Assembly: GCA_027485235.1 (NCBI GenBank)
Contig: JAIXRJ010000016.1
Location: 1 to 64,000, forward strand
Direction of reading: 5' to 3'
DNA length: 64,000 nucleotides
Origin: Comamonadaceae bacterium
GTDB lineage: Bacteria; Pseudomonadota; Gammaproteobacteria; Burkholderiales; Burkholderiaceae_C
The notes under the pieces are model-generated. The model searched no databases, was not told the DNA's origin, and saw only the letters and a program-made list of their open reading frames with translations. Shown here one piece after another: positions 1 to 8,767 of the stretch. Every line of letters begins with the position of its first letter. Position 1 is the first letter of the stretch. The position numbers were made by a program, and so were the translations under genes.

Positions 1-155
1 ACAACGAATATCGACCACACGAGTCCCTGGGGGATGTGCCGCCTGTGGCATTCCTACCAAGGGTGTTTGAACGGAATGACTCTAGTTTCAAACTGTCCAC
101 TTGACAGGGAAGTCTACGAATCCAGTAAAGTGGCAAGTTTGAGCCTTGACCCGCC

Positions 156-1013
156 ATGCCCAACATTTGCACAGCCCTCTTGACCGGCGCGCTCTTGCTT
201 TTGCAAGGCTGCACCCACCTTGCTCCCGAGACCTATACCCCCAAACTGGGCCAAATGGGCAAAGACGTGATGTGGTTGCCCACCCGCGATGAGCTGGTCA
301 CACAATTGCTGACGGCGGCGCGGGTCGGTCCGGCTGACGAGTTGGTGGACTTGGGCGCGGGCGACGGCAAGATCCCCATCGCGGCGGCGCGGCAGTTCGG
401 CGCCAGGGCCTGGGGCATCGAATACAACAAGGACTTGGCCGCCCTGGCCCAGCGCAACGCCGAACGTGCGGGGGTGGCCGACCGGGTGCGCATTGTGCAT
501 GGCGACATCTTCAAAGAAGATTTCTCCAAAGCCACGGTGGTCACCCTCTACCTGCTGGAAGAGTTGAACGCGCAGTTGCGCCCAACCATCTTGGCCATGC
601 GCCCGGGCACGCGGGTCTTGTCCAACACCTTTTCAATGGGGGACTGGGAGCCCGACCAGGTCATCCGCGCGGGCACCGGCATGGGTTTCTTCTGGACCGT
701 ACCCGCCGTGGTGCAAGGCCAGTGGGCCGTGCAAGGACTGGGCACGGCCGAAACGGCGGTCTTGCGCTTGGCCCAGAAGCACCAAAGAGTGGGCGGCAGC
801 TTGACCCTGGGCGGGCAAGTGCAAACCTTGTTGGGTGCCAGCGTGGACGGGGCCGACTTGCATTTCAGCTTTGTCGATGCGCAAGGACTGCTCAAATCGG
901 TCAAAGCCCAGGTGATGGGCGCTGGATTTCAAGGCGAAGTGTCCGGCCCCTACGGCATGGTCGACCTTCCGCACGACACCGTGAAAGTCTCGGGCCGACG
1001 CTTGGGGGATTGA
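156..1013 (+). CDS. SAM-dependent methyltransferase-fold protein with lipoprotein signal
   Basis: 285 aa. The N-terminus is a short hydrophobic stretch ending in a lipobox (LLQGC, Cys19), so it reads as a lipoprotein signal. Residues 64-72 (VDLGAGDGK) are a clear class I methyltransferase motif I, followed by an acidic motif II region (GIEYNKD, 87-93) and a motif similar to post-I (VHGDIF, 114-119). The C-terminal ~100 residues are not a recognised domain. Substrate unknown. It is odd that a SAM-binding fold would be exported, since SAM is cytoplasmic; either the signal is not used or the fold is repurposed. No strong ribosome binding site is visible before this ATG. It converges with the carbonic anhydrase gene. 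Nothing recognisable lies in bases 1-155. Confidence 0.75.
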   Translation: MPNICTALLTGALLLLQGCTHLAPETYTPKLGQMGKDVMWLPTRDELVTQLLTAARVGPADELVDLGAGDGKIPIAAARQFGARAWGIEYNKDLAALAQRNAERAGVADRVRIVHGDIFKEDFSKATVVTLYLLEELNAQLRPTILAMRPGTRVLSNTFSMGDWEPDQVIRAGTGMGFFWTVPAVVQGQWAVQGLGTAETAVLRLAQKHQRVGGSLTLGGQVQTLLGASVDGADLHFSFVDAQGLLKSVKAQVMGAGFQGEVSGPYGMVDLPHDTVKVSGRRLGD

Positions 1014-1072
1014 AGACGGGCTTCAGACGCGGGTCAAAAACGGAAGGTCACAGCGTCTGAGAGAAGCTTTGA

Positions 1073-1112
1073 GCCATCCCCCGTGTTCAAGGGATGGCGT
1101 CAAGCGTTTTTA
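1073..1112 (+). terminator. Probable intrinsic terminator after the methyltransferase gene
   Basis: An 8-bp perfect stem (GCCATCCC at 1073-1080 with GGGATGGC at 1091-1098, 10-nt loop) is followed after a short gap by a run of T at 1107-1111. It sits between two convergent genes. The loop is long and the T run is offset, so efficiency is uncertain. Confidence 0.45.
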
Positions 1113-1961
1113 GCGGATGTTGGACAGCAGCTTGTCATGGACGACCAAGTTGCGCACACCGTGTGCGTGGTCTTCTTTGAAGTTGTTGTCCTTGCACCAT
1201 TCACCCACAGATTCGGCGTGGACTTTCATCACGCGAGGACGAACGCTCCAAGAGACCTGCAAGGGGGAGCCCTTTTCGTTGTAAGCCGGGCCGGTTGTGG
1301 ACCCTGCGTATTGCACGGGTGTGCCGGTCGTTTTGGGAATGTTGAGGGCTTGTTGGTAGCCATTGACCTGACCGATTTTGGCCAGTTGGTTGAAATTGGC
1401 GGCTTTGGGGTTGTTGACCAGCACAAACACTTGCGCTTCCACGCGCAATTGGGGGTTGCCGATGTTTTCGTTCAAGCAGGCGCCCAAGCTCGGGCCTGGG
1501 ACCACTTGTGCCGTGCTGTGGACATAGTGAAGTTCAATGGTGTCGCCCACTTGCAGACCACCGTGCTTGCCTGTGCAGACTTGAGCGTCCAGCGGTTTGG
1601 ATTCGCTGGCGGAGAGTTTGCCGTTGTATTTGTAGCCGCTGTGAGCGCCATGTCCGTGATCGTCTTGGGCCAAGGCGGTGAACTCGCCGCCTTTGTGCTC
1701 AGCATTCTTGTGAAAGTGAATGTTGCACAGGTTCATTTGCTGGTAGGGGGGCGCAGCAGCAAATGAACGCTGGTTGGTACCTTTGCGCGTGCCAAGATCC
1801 CTTGGTGACTGGGGACCAAAACCTTTGCCGTCGGTGTTTTTCTCCAAGGCGGCGTTTTGGGCTGAGACAGCGGCGTCTCCCGCGTGTGGGCTGTTGTCTT
1901 TGGCCAGGGCCGAAGTCACGGTGGTGCAGGCCAGAAAGCAAAGTGTCAGGTATTTGGACAT
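1110..1961 (-). CDS. Delta-class carbonic anhydrase, periplasmic
   Basis: 283 aa, hydrating CO2 to bicarbonate if active. An N-terminal signal peptide (about residues 1-20, ending SALA) predicts export. The core carries the family block NLCNIHFHKNAEHKGGEF (77-94), rich in candidate zinc-binding histidines, then IELHYVHST (142-150) and a conserved end EWCKDNNFKEDHAHGVRNLV (254-273). Four or more cysteines fit periplasmic disulfides. Two adjacent ATGs (1964 and 1961) could start it; the frame stays open further upstream but without signal-peptide character. The 5' flank is unusually A+T-rich. Delta carbonic anhydrases were first known from diatoms, with bacterial members recognised later. Stand-alone gene; no linked bicarbonate transporter. 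Confidence 0.8.
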   Translation of the reverse strand: MSKYLTLCFLACTTVTSALAKDNSPHAGDAAVSAQNAALEKNTDGKGFGPQSPRDLGTRKGTNQRSFAAAPPYQQMNLCNIHFHKNAEHKGGEFTALAQDDHGHGAHSGYKYNGKLSASESKPLDAQVCTGKHGGLQVGDTIELHYVHSTAQVVPGPSLGACLNENIGNPQLRVEAQVFVLVNNPKAANFNQLAKIGQVNGYQQALNIPKTTGTPVQYAGSTTGPAYNEKGSPLQVSWSVRPRVMKVHAESVGEWCKDNNFKEDHAHGVRNLVVHDKLLSNIR

Positions 1962-2148
1962 CATAAAAAGAAGATTGTTAAAAAAATAGCATCTTAACTT
2001 CTCTTCTGAAAAAGTATCAAAATAAATTAATTCAACATTCTTGACGAATTCAGCAGGTAAATTGGTGAATGCTTGGGGCTCACCCCCGAGCGCAGGCCAA
2101 GGCCCTGCGGGCCCGCCTCGGAGCAATGGGCGCAATCCGGTGCAAGGC

Positions 2149-2466
2149 TCAGGGCTGCGGACCCCAAGGCGCGGACAGCATCAGCTTGTTGTGCTGCTGT
2201 GCAATCAATGGTCGGATTTTGGCGGCGAAAGCCATGAAGTCGGCGTCGCCATACACCCCGGCCCAAAAGGCACGGCGGTCCGCATCGTCGTCGAATTTCC
2301 AAATGTGGATCAGTTCGTTGAGGGCACCGACATCGCCGGTGAAATAGCCCACCAATTTCTGCGGGTGCTTGGCCAAGGCGGGCCAGCCTTCTTGGCTGTA
2401 AAGAGCGGTCAGCTGGCCCATCTTGCCAACGATGGCCGAGTAGGTGCGCAGTTCATAGATGGCCAT
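2149..2466 (-). CDS. NIPSNAP family protein
   Basis: 105 aa. The whole protein matches the NIPSNAP/ferredoxin-like alpha-beta barrel family: it opens with MAIYELRTYS, has the mid-segment HIWKFDDDADR (54-64) and ends LMLSAPWGP. These small proteins are often found beside catabolic genes, but the biochemical role of bacterial members is not settled. The start at 2466 is preceded by a purine-rich AGAAAGA stretch at good distance. The frame continues upstream in low-quality sequence, so the longer open frame was not used. It lies between the carbonic anhydrase and cytochrome genes on the same strand with wide gaps, so it is probably monocistronic. Confidence 0.8.
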   Translation of the reverse strand: MAIYELRTYSAIVGKMGQLTALYSQEGWPALAKHPQKLVGYFTGDVGALNELIHIWKFDDDADRRAFWAGVYGDADFMAFAAKIRPLIAQQHNKLMLSAPWGPQP

Positions 2467-2862
2467 AAGGTCTTTCTGAGAATGGAATGGAAAAGCTCGG
2501 TTGTAGACAAGTTTTTGTGCGTTGCGAGTTGGGACAAACCCTTTCACGCGAAGCTCCACCACGGCGTGTGGGGCGCAATTTTTTATAAATGTTGTCTTCA
2601 TGCTGTGAGTTGCGCAGCTTGAATTCATGGATTCATCAAGGCCTGAAGCTCTGCGGGACGACCACAAAAATGGCAAATTCACGCGTATTGCTGTCGCGCG
2701 TTCATGCATCGCGCATTCATGCATCGCGCATTCATGCGGCACGCGTCTGCTGGTGCTGTGTTGGCCACCGTGGCTCCCCAGCATCGCCTGGGTGAGGAGG
2801 GCTGTTCCCTGTTTGCGAAGCCAAAAGCCGTTGGGTGGCATGGGCCGCCGCCGCCCCGTGGA
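2467..2862. other. 396-bp intergenic stretch with short tandem repeat
   Basis: No gene is seen on either strand. It holds the presumed promoter region of the NIPSNAP gene (A+T-rich around 2575-2600) and a 15-bp tandem repeat at 2701-2745. Open frames that cross it lack family features. Confidence 0.5.
2701..2745. repeat. 15-bp tandem direct repeat
   Basis: Two exact copies of TTCATGCATCGCGCA (2701-2715, 2716-2730) are followed by a diverged third copy (2731-2745). Each contains the palindrome ATGCAT. It is noncoding as far as can be judged; it could be a slippage repeat or a set of protein-binding sites. Confidence 0.7.
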
Positions 2863-3552
2863 TCAAAAAAGTGCCAGCTTGAGGTTCAAGGCGCTGAAAA
2901 CCTCCCAAGCCCCATAAGCCAACACACCGAACAAGAGCAGGGCGGCCAGCCAAGCGCGGTTGCTGGGCACCAGATCAGGGCCTGGGCCTGGCATGCGTCC
3001 CGTCAGCATGGGCAGGGCCAGGTTTTTTTGACGCCACCAACTTTGTCCGGCCAGCAGGGCCAAGTGCGCCAGCACCAAGGCCAGGGCGGTATTGCCCAAA
3101 AACTCGTGCAGCGATTCGAACACCTCGGTGCCCAGTTCGCCGCCCCATTCGTGGAAGCTGGCATAACCACTCAGGGTCAAGGGCAAAACGGTCATCAACA
3201 AGGCGGTCAGCGAGGCGGCCATCAGCCAAATCGGGCCTAGCCCCCAAGCCACGGCCTGCAGGTCCCCGCCCGTGCGCAGACCGGCTTTGACGCTTTGGAG
3301 CCAAGACCATGTGCCGCTGCTTTTGCGCCACAAAGTGCTCAGCCGCGCAGGTCTGGGGCCCAGCAGTCCGTACACCAGCCTGAAGACCAGCAAGCCCGCC
3401 AAGGTGTAGCCCAGCGCCACATGCACCCACTGCCAATGTTCGCTGTCGGCTGTGATGTAGGCCCCCACAAAGCTCAGGGCAAACAACCAATGGAACATGC
3501 GCATGGGCGCATCGGTGACCAAACGGCCGAGATTTTGAAGTGGCTTGTTCAT
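2863..3552 (-). CDS. Cytochrome b561-type membrane protein (cytochrome b/b6 domain)
   Basis: 229 aa with four to five membrane helices: roughly MFHWLFALSFVGAYITA, the HVALGYTLAGLLVFRLVYGL segment, LGPIWLMAASLTALLM, LHEFLGNTALALVLAHLALL and a C-terminal helix near LAALLLFGVLAYGAW. Histidines in FHW, WVHV, LHEF and AHL are placed as the heme-b ligands of the b561 / Ni-Fe-hydrogenase cytochrome b family. It probably passes electrons between quinol and a periplasmic partner, but no cytochrome c or catalytic subunit is adjacent. The ATG at 3552 follows a GGGGGA ribosome binding site; an upstream ATG at 3570 is not supported. Confidence 0.8.
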   Translation of the reverse strand: MNKPLQNLGRLVTDAPMRMFHWLFALSFVGAYITADSEHWQWVHVALGYTLAGLLVFRLVYGLLGPRPARLSTLWRKSSGTWSWLQSVKAGLRTGGDLQAVAWGLGPIWLMAASLTALLMTVLPLTLSGYASFHEWGGELGTEVFESLHEFLGNTALALVLAHLALLAGQSWWRQKNLALPMLTGRMPGPGPDLVPSNRAWLAALLLFGVLAYGAWEVFSALNLKLALF

Positions 3553-3737
3553 GGGGTGTCCCCCCATCATGAGCGCCGGGATGGCTTCAGGGTTTGATGC
3601 AGGTCAGACAAGCCAGCCCATCACATGGCTGTGGAGCGCTCGGGTCTGGCCGCGAGTGTCTCGGGCTTGACGCGCTGAGTGCCGTTTACAGACACAATGC
3701 GCCCAGCGCCACTGATGGCCTTTACCAGGACAAGCCC

Positions 3738-5174
3738 ATGACTTACCCCAACACCCAACTCTTTATCAACGGCCAATGGTGCGATGCCGAAGGCGGCCGC
3801 ACCCTGCCCGTGTTCAACCCCGCCACCGGCACCGAAATCGGTCGCCTGGCGCACGCGGGCATCCCCGACCTGGAGCGTGCCGCTCAAGCCGCGCAAAAGG
3901 GCTTCGAGTTGTGGCGCGACACCCCGGCCAATGAGCGCAGCGCCATCTTGCGCAAAGCCGCTGCGCTGATGCGCGAACGCGCACCGCACATCGCCGATTT
4001 GCTCACGCAAGAGCAAGGCAAACCCTTGGGCGAAGCCAAGGTCGAGGTCGTGTCGGCCGCCGACATCATCGAGTGGTTTGCCGAAGAAGGCCGCCGCGTG
4101 TATGGCCGCATCGTGCCGCCCCGCAACATCCACGTGCAGCAACAAGTCCTCAAGCAAGCGGTAGGCCCGGTCGCCGCTTTCACGCCCTGGAACTTCCCGA
4201 TCAACCAGGCCGTGCGCAAGATGTCGGCCGCGCTGGCCACCGGCTGCTCCATCATCGTCAAAGCCCCGGAAGAAACGCCTGCCGCGCCCGCTGAGTTGAT
4301 CCGCGCCTTTCACGATGCAGGTGTGCCCGCTGGCGTGATCGGTCTGGTGTATGGCACACCGGCCGAGATCTCGAATTACCTGATCGCGCACCCGCTGATC
4401 CGCAAAATCACCTTCACCGGCTCCACCCCCGTGGGCAAGCAACTGGCCGCCTTGGCGGGCCAGCACATGAAGCGCGTGACCATGGAGCTGGGCGGCCACG
4501 CCCCGGTGATCCTGGCCGAAGATGCGGACATCGCCCTGGCCCTGAAGACCGCCGGTGCAGCCAAGTTCCGCAACGCGGGCCAGGTTTGCATCGCGCCCAC
4601 CCGTTTTTTGGTGCACCACGCCATTGCCGATGAATTTGCCGAGCGTTTTGCCGCGCAAGCCCAGGCGCTGCAAGTGGGCGACGGCCTGACGGCGGGCACC
4701 CAGATGGGGCCTCTTGCCAACGAGCGCCGCTTGGCGGCCATGCAGTCCATCGTGCAGGACGCCCGCGCCAAAGGCGCCAAGGTGCTCACCGGCGGTGAGC
4801 GCATTGGCACACAAGGCAACTTCTTTGCGCCCACGGTGTTGTCGCATGTGCCGCTGGACGCGGACGTGGTGGTCAACGAGCCCTTTGGCCCGATCGCCGC
4901 GATCCGCAGTTTTGAGAAGATCGAAGACGCCATCGCCGAAGCCAACCGCCTGCCTTTTGGCTTGGCCGGCTACGCCTTCACCAATTCCATGAAAACCATG
5001 CACCTGCTGAACCAACGCTTGGATGTGGGCATGCTGTGGGTCAACCAGCCCGCTGCGCCCTGGCCCGAGTTGCCCTTTGGGGGCATGAAAGATTCTGGCT
5101 ACGGCTCCGAAGGCGGCCCCGAGGCGCTGGAGGCCTACCTCCACACCAAGACGGTGTCGATCTTCAACGCCTGA
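3738..5174 (+). CDS. NAD(P)-dependent aldehyde dehydrogenase, succinate-semialdehyde dehydrogenase-like
   Basis: 478 aa, normal length for the aldehyde dehydrogenase superfamily. Motifs in order: [11 protein letters not shown] (substrate/cofactor channel), [11 protein letters not shown] (NAD-binding turn), MELGGHAP with general base Glu250, and [14 protein letters not shown] with catalytic Cys284. The overall pattern is closest to succinate-semialdehyde or alpha-ketoglutarate-semialdehyde dehydrogenases, but the aldehyde substrate cannot be fixed from sequence. The ATG at 3738 follows CCAGGA at proper distance; the open frame extends upstream but has no family similarity there. It is divergent from the cytochrome gene and convergent with the lipocalin gene. 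Confidence 0.85.
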   Translation: MTYPNTQLFINGQWCDAEGGRTLPVFNPATGTEIGRLAHAGIPDLERAAQAAQKGFELWRDTPANERSAILRKAAALMRERAPHIADLLTQEQGKPLGEAKVEVVSAADIIEWFAEEGRRVYGRIVPPRNIHVQQQVLKQAVGPVAAFTPWNFPINQAVRKMSAALATGCSIIVKAPEETPAAPAELIRAFHDAGVPAGVIGLVYGTPAEISNYLIAHPLIRKITFTGSTPVGKQLAALAGQHMKRVTMELGGHAPVILAEDADIALALKTAGAAKFRNAGQVCIAPTRFLVHHAIADEFAERFAAQAQALQVGDGLTAGTQMGPLANERRLAAMQSIVQDARAKGAKVLTGGERIGTQGNFFAPTVLSHVPLDADVVVNEPFGPIAAIRSFEKIEDAIAEANRLPFGLAGYAFTNSMKTMHLLNQRLDVGMLWVNQPAAPWPELPFGGMKDSGYGSEGGPEALEAYLHTKTVSIFNA

Positions 5175-5232
5175 AGTTGGCGCTTTGGACGCTGGTCAGG
5201 TTCGTGGCCGGCCCATTCAGCCGCCCTGAGGC

Positions 5233-5835
5233 TCAGGGCCGGCTGGTTTCGAGCCGCTTGAGGTCAAAGCCCCGTGCCTCGAGCTTGTCCCGCAAACGCT
5301 GGTAAGTGGCCGCTGGCAGTTCTGGCGTGCGCGACAAGATCCACAGGTAGTCACGCTGCGGCTCGCTGACCACCACCCACTGGTAATCGGGGTCCAGATC
5401 GATGATCCAGTAATCGCCCCAGACCAGTGGTAAGAAGGACAGCCACTCTGGGGCAAAGCGCACCTTGAGCTGGGCGGACGTCGGCCCCCCTATTTGCCGG
5501 GCCGCGCCCAGGGCTTCGCTCCATTCGCCTTGCGCTGTTTTGCAGCGGTTGAGCACCTGCACGCGGCCATCGGCTTGCAGCGTGTAGGTGGCCTGCGTGC
5601 TGCTGGCGCATTTCCTTTGAAACCAGTTCGGGTATTTGGCGATCTCGTGCCAAGTGCCCATGTAGCGGGGCACGTCCACCGAGGGCACGGTTTTCAAGGC
5701 GGCCAGTTCGGCATGCGCTGGGCCGGTGCTCAGCCAGGCGGCCAGGCACAAACACAGACAACCCAACCAAGGGTGGATTGGGGCGTGGGTCAGGCGCTGG
5801 GTCAGGCCTTGGCTTTGTGCGCTGGGAGTGGACAT
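5233..5835 (-). CDS. blc: Lipocalin family protein (Blc-like)
   Basis: 200 aa. A signal sequence (about residues 22-43, ending GPAHA) precedes the lipocalin first motif RYMGTWHEIAKYP (G-x-W signature) and the strand pattern ending in WGDYWIIDLDPDYQWVVV and REDYLWILSR-like residues. Bacterial lipocalins bind lysophospholipids or other hydrophobic ligands at the outer membrane. Unlike E. coli Blc there is no obvious lipobox, so a soluble periplasmic form is likely. The start at 5835 follows a GGAAA-type site; the frame stays open upstream to 5904. Confidence 0.8.
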   Translation of the reverse strand: MSTPSAQSQGLTQRLTHAPIHPWLGCLCLCLAAWLSTGPAHAELAALKTVPSVDVPRYMGTWHEIAKYPNWFQRKCASSTQATYTLQADGRVQVLNRCKTAQGEWSEALGAARQIGGPTSAQLKVRFAPEWLSFLPLVWGDYWIIDLDPDYQWVVVSEPQRDYLWILSRTPELPAATYQRLRDKLEARGFDLKRLETSRP

Positions 5836-5904
5836 GGTGTGTTTCCGGAAAAAATCGGGGACTGTCATTTCAGCATGACCCGCAGCCCTCCTGTGGTCTG
5901 TCAC

Positions 5905-6699
5905 TTACACCACGATCGGGTTCAGAGCCCCGTCCATGCTCATGCAAATGCCGGTGACATAGCTGGCCTGGGACGAAGCCAGAAACAGCACGGCGTTGGC
6001 GATTTCTTCGGGCTCGGCCATGCGGCCCAAGGGTATTTTGGCGACGGCTTGCGCCATGGCTTCCTGGGTGTCGATCCCTTTGAGCCGCGCATCGGCCGCC
6101 ATGCCTTCGTGCAGGCGATCGGTCAGGGTCAGGCCGGGGTTCACCGCATTCACCCGAATGCCCTGTGGCCCGTAAGCCGCGGCCATGCCGGCGCTGACCA
6201 GCATCAAGGCCGCGTTGGCCGCACCGCCGGGCAGGTGGATGGGGCTGGCCACTTTGCCGCCATTGCCCACGATGTTGACCACCGCGCCTTGGCCGCGTGC
6301 GGCCATGCGCTGGAGGGTGGGGGTGAGCATGTGGATGGTGGTGAAGTACTTGGCCTGCATCGCATCGGCAAAGGCCTCGGGCGTGAGTTCGGCTGCGGGG
6401 GTGCGCTTGGCCGCGCCCGCTGAATTGACCAGCACATCGACCGGGCCGAGTGCGATCTCGGCCGAGTCCAGAGCGGCCAGTGCAGCCGCTGCGTCACGCA
6501 AATTGGCGGCCACAGTGTGGATGCGTGCGCCGGGGCAGGCGGCCAGCAACTGCTGCTGTGCCCGCGCCAAGTTGGCCGCGTCGCGCGAGACCAGCGTGAC
6601 GCGGCTGCCTTCGGCCAAAAACCCCTGTGCGCAGGCCAGGCCAATGCCTTTGCTGCCGCCGGTGATGAGGATGTGCTTGTCGCGCAGGTGAAGGTCCAT
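5905..6699 (-). CDS. SDR-family oxidoreductase with atypical active site
   Basis: 264 aa, Rossmann fold. The cofactor motif TGGSKGIG (13-20) and NSAG (92-95) are intact, and VNPG follows the expected active-site strand. At the place of the catalytic Tyr-x3-Lys, however, the sequence reads PGGAANAAL: the Tyr position is Gly158 and the Lys position Asn162. Classic SDR dehydrogenase chemistry is therefore doubtful; it may bind NAD(P) for a non-redox role or use other residues. It is divergent from the lyase-family gene across a 60-bp gap, which probably contains both promoters and suggests a shared pathway. Confidence 0.8.
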   Translation of the reverse strand: MDLHLRDKHILITGGSKGIGLACAQGFLAEGSRVTLVSRDAANLARAQQQLLAACPGARIHTVAANLRDAAAALAALDSAEIALGPVDVLVNSAGAAKRTPAAELTPEAFADAMQAKYFTTIHMLTPTLQRMAARGQGAVVNIVGNGGKVASPIHLPGGAANAALMLVSAGMAAAYGPQGIRVNAVNPGLTLTDRLHEGMAADARLKGIDTQEAMAQAVAKIPLGRMAEPEEIANAVLFLASSQASYVTGICMSMDGALNPIVV

Positions 6700-6759
6700 G
6701 GTGTGTTGTTCTGCTGAAATCAAAATGTCAGATTTAATCACTCTTGAGAACTTTGCGCC

Positions 6760-7632
6760 ATGACGTCCAAAACCTCTGCGCTGCGTGCGCGTTTGAACCA
6801 ACCGGGCTTGGTGGTGGCCCCCGGCGTGTTTGACATGGTCTCGCTGCGCCTGGCCGACAGCTTTGGCTTTGATGCGCTGTACATGACCGGCTACGGCACC
6901 GTGGCTTCACACATGGGCTTGCCCGATGCGGGTCTGGCCACGTACAGCGACATGGTGGGCCGCGTCACCGCCATGGCGGGCATGGCCCGCACCCCCCTCA
7001 TTGCCGATGCCGACACCGGCTACGGCGGCTTGCTCAACCTGCGCCACACCATCCGGGGTTACGAAGCCGCAGGCGCTTGCGCCATCCAGCTCGAAGACCA
7101 GGAGTTCCCCAAAAAATGCGGCCACACGCCGGGCCGCCGCGTGATCCCCACGGCCGACATGGTGCGCAAGATCCAGGTGGCCGTCGATTCGCGCACATCC
7201 AAAGACTTTTTGATCATCGCCCGCACCGACGCCCGCACCACGCTGGGCCTCGATGAAGCGTTGCGCCGGGCCGAGGCCTATGCCCAAGCGGGGGCCGATG
7301 TTTTGTTTGTCGAGTCGCCCGAGACCGAAGAAGAAATGCGCCGCATTGGCCAAAGCTTTGACCTGCCGCTGGTGGCCAACATGGTCGAAAAAGGCCGCAC
7401 CCCGGTGTTGAGCCGCCCCGAACTGGAGGCGCTGGGCTACAAGATCGCCATCTTCCCGGTCACCGCCTTGCTGGCGGGTGTGCAGGCCATGACGCAGGTG
7501 TACCAACAGTTCAAAGACACCGGCTCTTCGGCCAAGAGCCCGACGCCGCTGTTCGACTTTGCCGACCTGACCCGGCTCATGGGTTTTGAAGACGTGTGGG
7601 CGTTTGAAAAGCGCTACGCCGAGACCGATTGA
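6760..7632 (+). CDS. Isocitrate lyase/PEP mutase family protein
   Basis: 290 aa TIM-barrel. Clear family motifs: PGVFDMVSLRLAD near the N-terminus, the metal site IADADTGYGG (81-90) and the loop PKKCGHTPGRR (117-127) with the catalytic Lys-Cys-Gly-His signature. Relatives include carboxyphosphonoenolpyruvate mutase, 2-methylisocitrate lyase and oxaloacetate decarboxylase; the KKCGH loop favours a lyase acting on a 2,3-substituted malate-like compound, but the substrate is unresolved. It is followed after 33 bp by a Bug binding protein gene on the same strand, so uptake and cleavage of the same organic acid is a reasonable guess. Confidence 0.85.
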   Translation: MTSKTSALRARLNQPGLVVAPGVFDMVSLRLADSFGFDALYMTGYGTVASHMGLPDAGLATYSDMVGRVTAMAGMARTPLIADADTGYGGLLNLRHTIRGYEAAGACAIQLEDQEFPKKCGHTPGRRVIPTADMVRKIQVAVDSRTSKDFLIIARTDARTTLGLDEALRRAEAYAQAGADVLFVESPETEEEMRRIGQSFDLPLVANMVEKGRTPVLSRPELEALGYKIAIFPVTALLAGVQAMTQVYQQFKDTGSSAKSPTPLFDFADLTRLMGFEDVWAFEKRYAETD

Positions 7633-7665
7633 TTTTTCAAAAACCAAAACCGCACGGAGAACCGC

Positions 7666-8673
7666 ATGACTTCTTTGAAATCCTCCCCTCGCCGCCACTG
7701 GCTGAAAACCTGGCTGTCCAGCAGCGTCGCCGTCAGCCTGGCGCTGTGCGCAGGCACCGCCTTTGCGCAAGCGGCTTACCCTGTCAAACCCATTCGCCTG
7801 GTGGTGCCTTTTGCCACGGGTGGTGTGACCGACACCAGTGGCCGCCTGATCGCCGAGCAGTTGTCCAAGCGCTTGGGCCAGCAGGTGATTGTGGACAACA
7901 AACCCGGGGCTTCGGGCAACATCGGCACACAAATGGTGGCCTCGGCCGAGCCGGATGGTTACACCTTGCTGCTGGGCTTTGATGGCACCCTGGTCATCAA
8001 CCCGCACGTCTTTCCCAAAGTGGGTTTTGACACCGACAAAGACTTTGCCCCGATCGGCAAGATCGGGGATGCGATTTTGATTTTGGTGGCGCACCCCGGC
8101 GTGCCCGCCAAGTCACTGCAACAGGTGATCACCTTGTCCAAAACCCAGTCGGGCGGCTTGTCGTATGGCACCTCGGGCACGGGCGGCACGCCACACATCG
8201 CCGGTGAATTGCTCAAACAGCGCACCGGCGCCAACCTCACGCACATCCCCTACAAAGGCGGCGGTCAGGCCATGATCGATGTGATGGGGGGTTCCGTCCC
8301 GCTGGTCTACACCGCCGTGGCGGGCGCGATTTCGCATGTCAAGGCGGGCAAGTTGCACGCCGTGGCGGTGTCCAGCGCGCAGCGCGCTCCGTCCCTGCCC
8401 GATGTGCCGACCTTCATGGAAAGCGGCGTGGCCGATTTCGACATCAACTCTTGGGTGGGCCTGTTGGCCCCCGCCAAAACGCCCCGGGCGATTGTGGACA
8501 AGCTCAACACCGAGCTGAACGCGGTGTTGAACGACCCGGCGGTGCGCGAGCGCCTGAACACCCTGGGCATCAGCGCCAGCCCCGGCGGCCCTGAGAAGTT
8601 TGGCCGCGACATGGCGCGTGACCTGTCGCGCTACGCGGCGGTGGTCAAAGCGGCCAACATCAAAGCAGAGTGA
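7666..8673 (+). CDS. Bug/TctC-family tripartite tricarboxylate transporter substrate-binding protein
   Basis: 335 aa periplasmic binding protein. A twin-positive signal peptide ending GTAFAQA is followed by the hallmark YPVKPIRLVVPFATGG, then IVDNKPGASGNIGT and YTLLLGFDG, all diagnostic of the Bug family expanded in Burkholderiales. It binds a carboxylate for a TctAB membrane component, or acts as an orphan sensor; no tctA/tctB is in the window. An ACGGAG site lies just before the ATG. It probably forms an operon with the preceding lyase gene. The end converges with the GntR gene. Confidence 0.9.
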   Translation: MTSLKSSPRRHWLKTWLSSSVAVSLALCAGTAFAQAAYPVKPIRLVVPFATGGVTDTSGRLIAEQLSKRLGQQVIVDNKPGASGNIGTQMVASAEPDGYTLLLGFDGTLVINPHVFPKVGFDTDKDFAPIGKIGDAILILVAHPGVPAKSLQQVITLSKTQSGGLSYGTSGTGGTPHIAGELLKQRTGANLTHIPYKGGGQAMIDVMGGSVPLVYTAVAGAISHVKAGKLHAVAVSSAQRAPSLPDVPTFMESGVADFDINSWVGLLAPAKTPRAIVDKLNTELNAVLNDPAVRERLNTLGISASPGGPEKFGRDMARDLSRYAAVVKAANIKAE

Positions 8674-8767
8674 GCGCCCTTCCGCGCAATGGACGTGCGA
8701 TGGGCCCTGCGCGCGATGGGCGTGGAACACGACCTGTTCAGCGTGACAAAAAATTCCCGGTCTTGGA

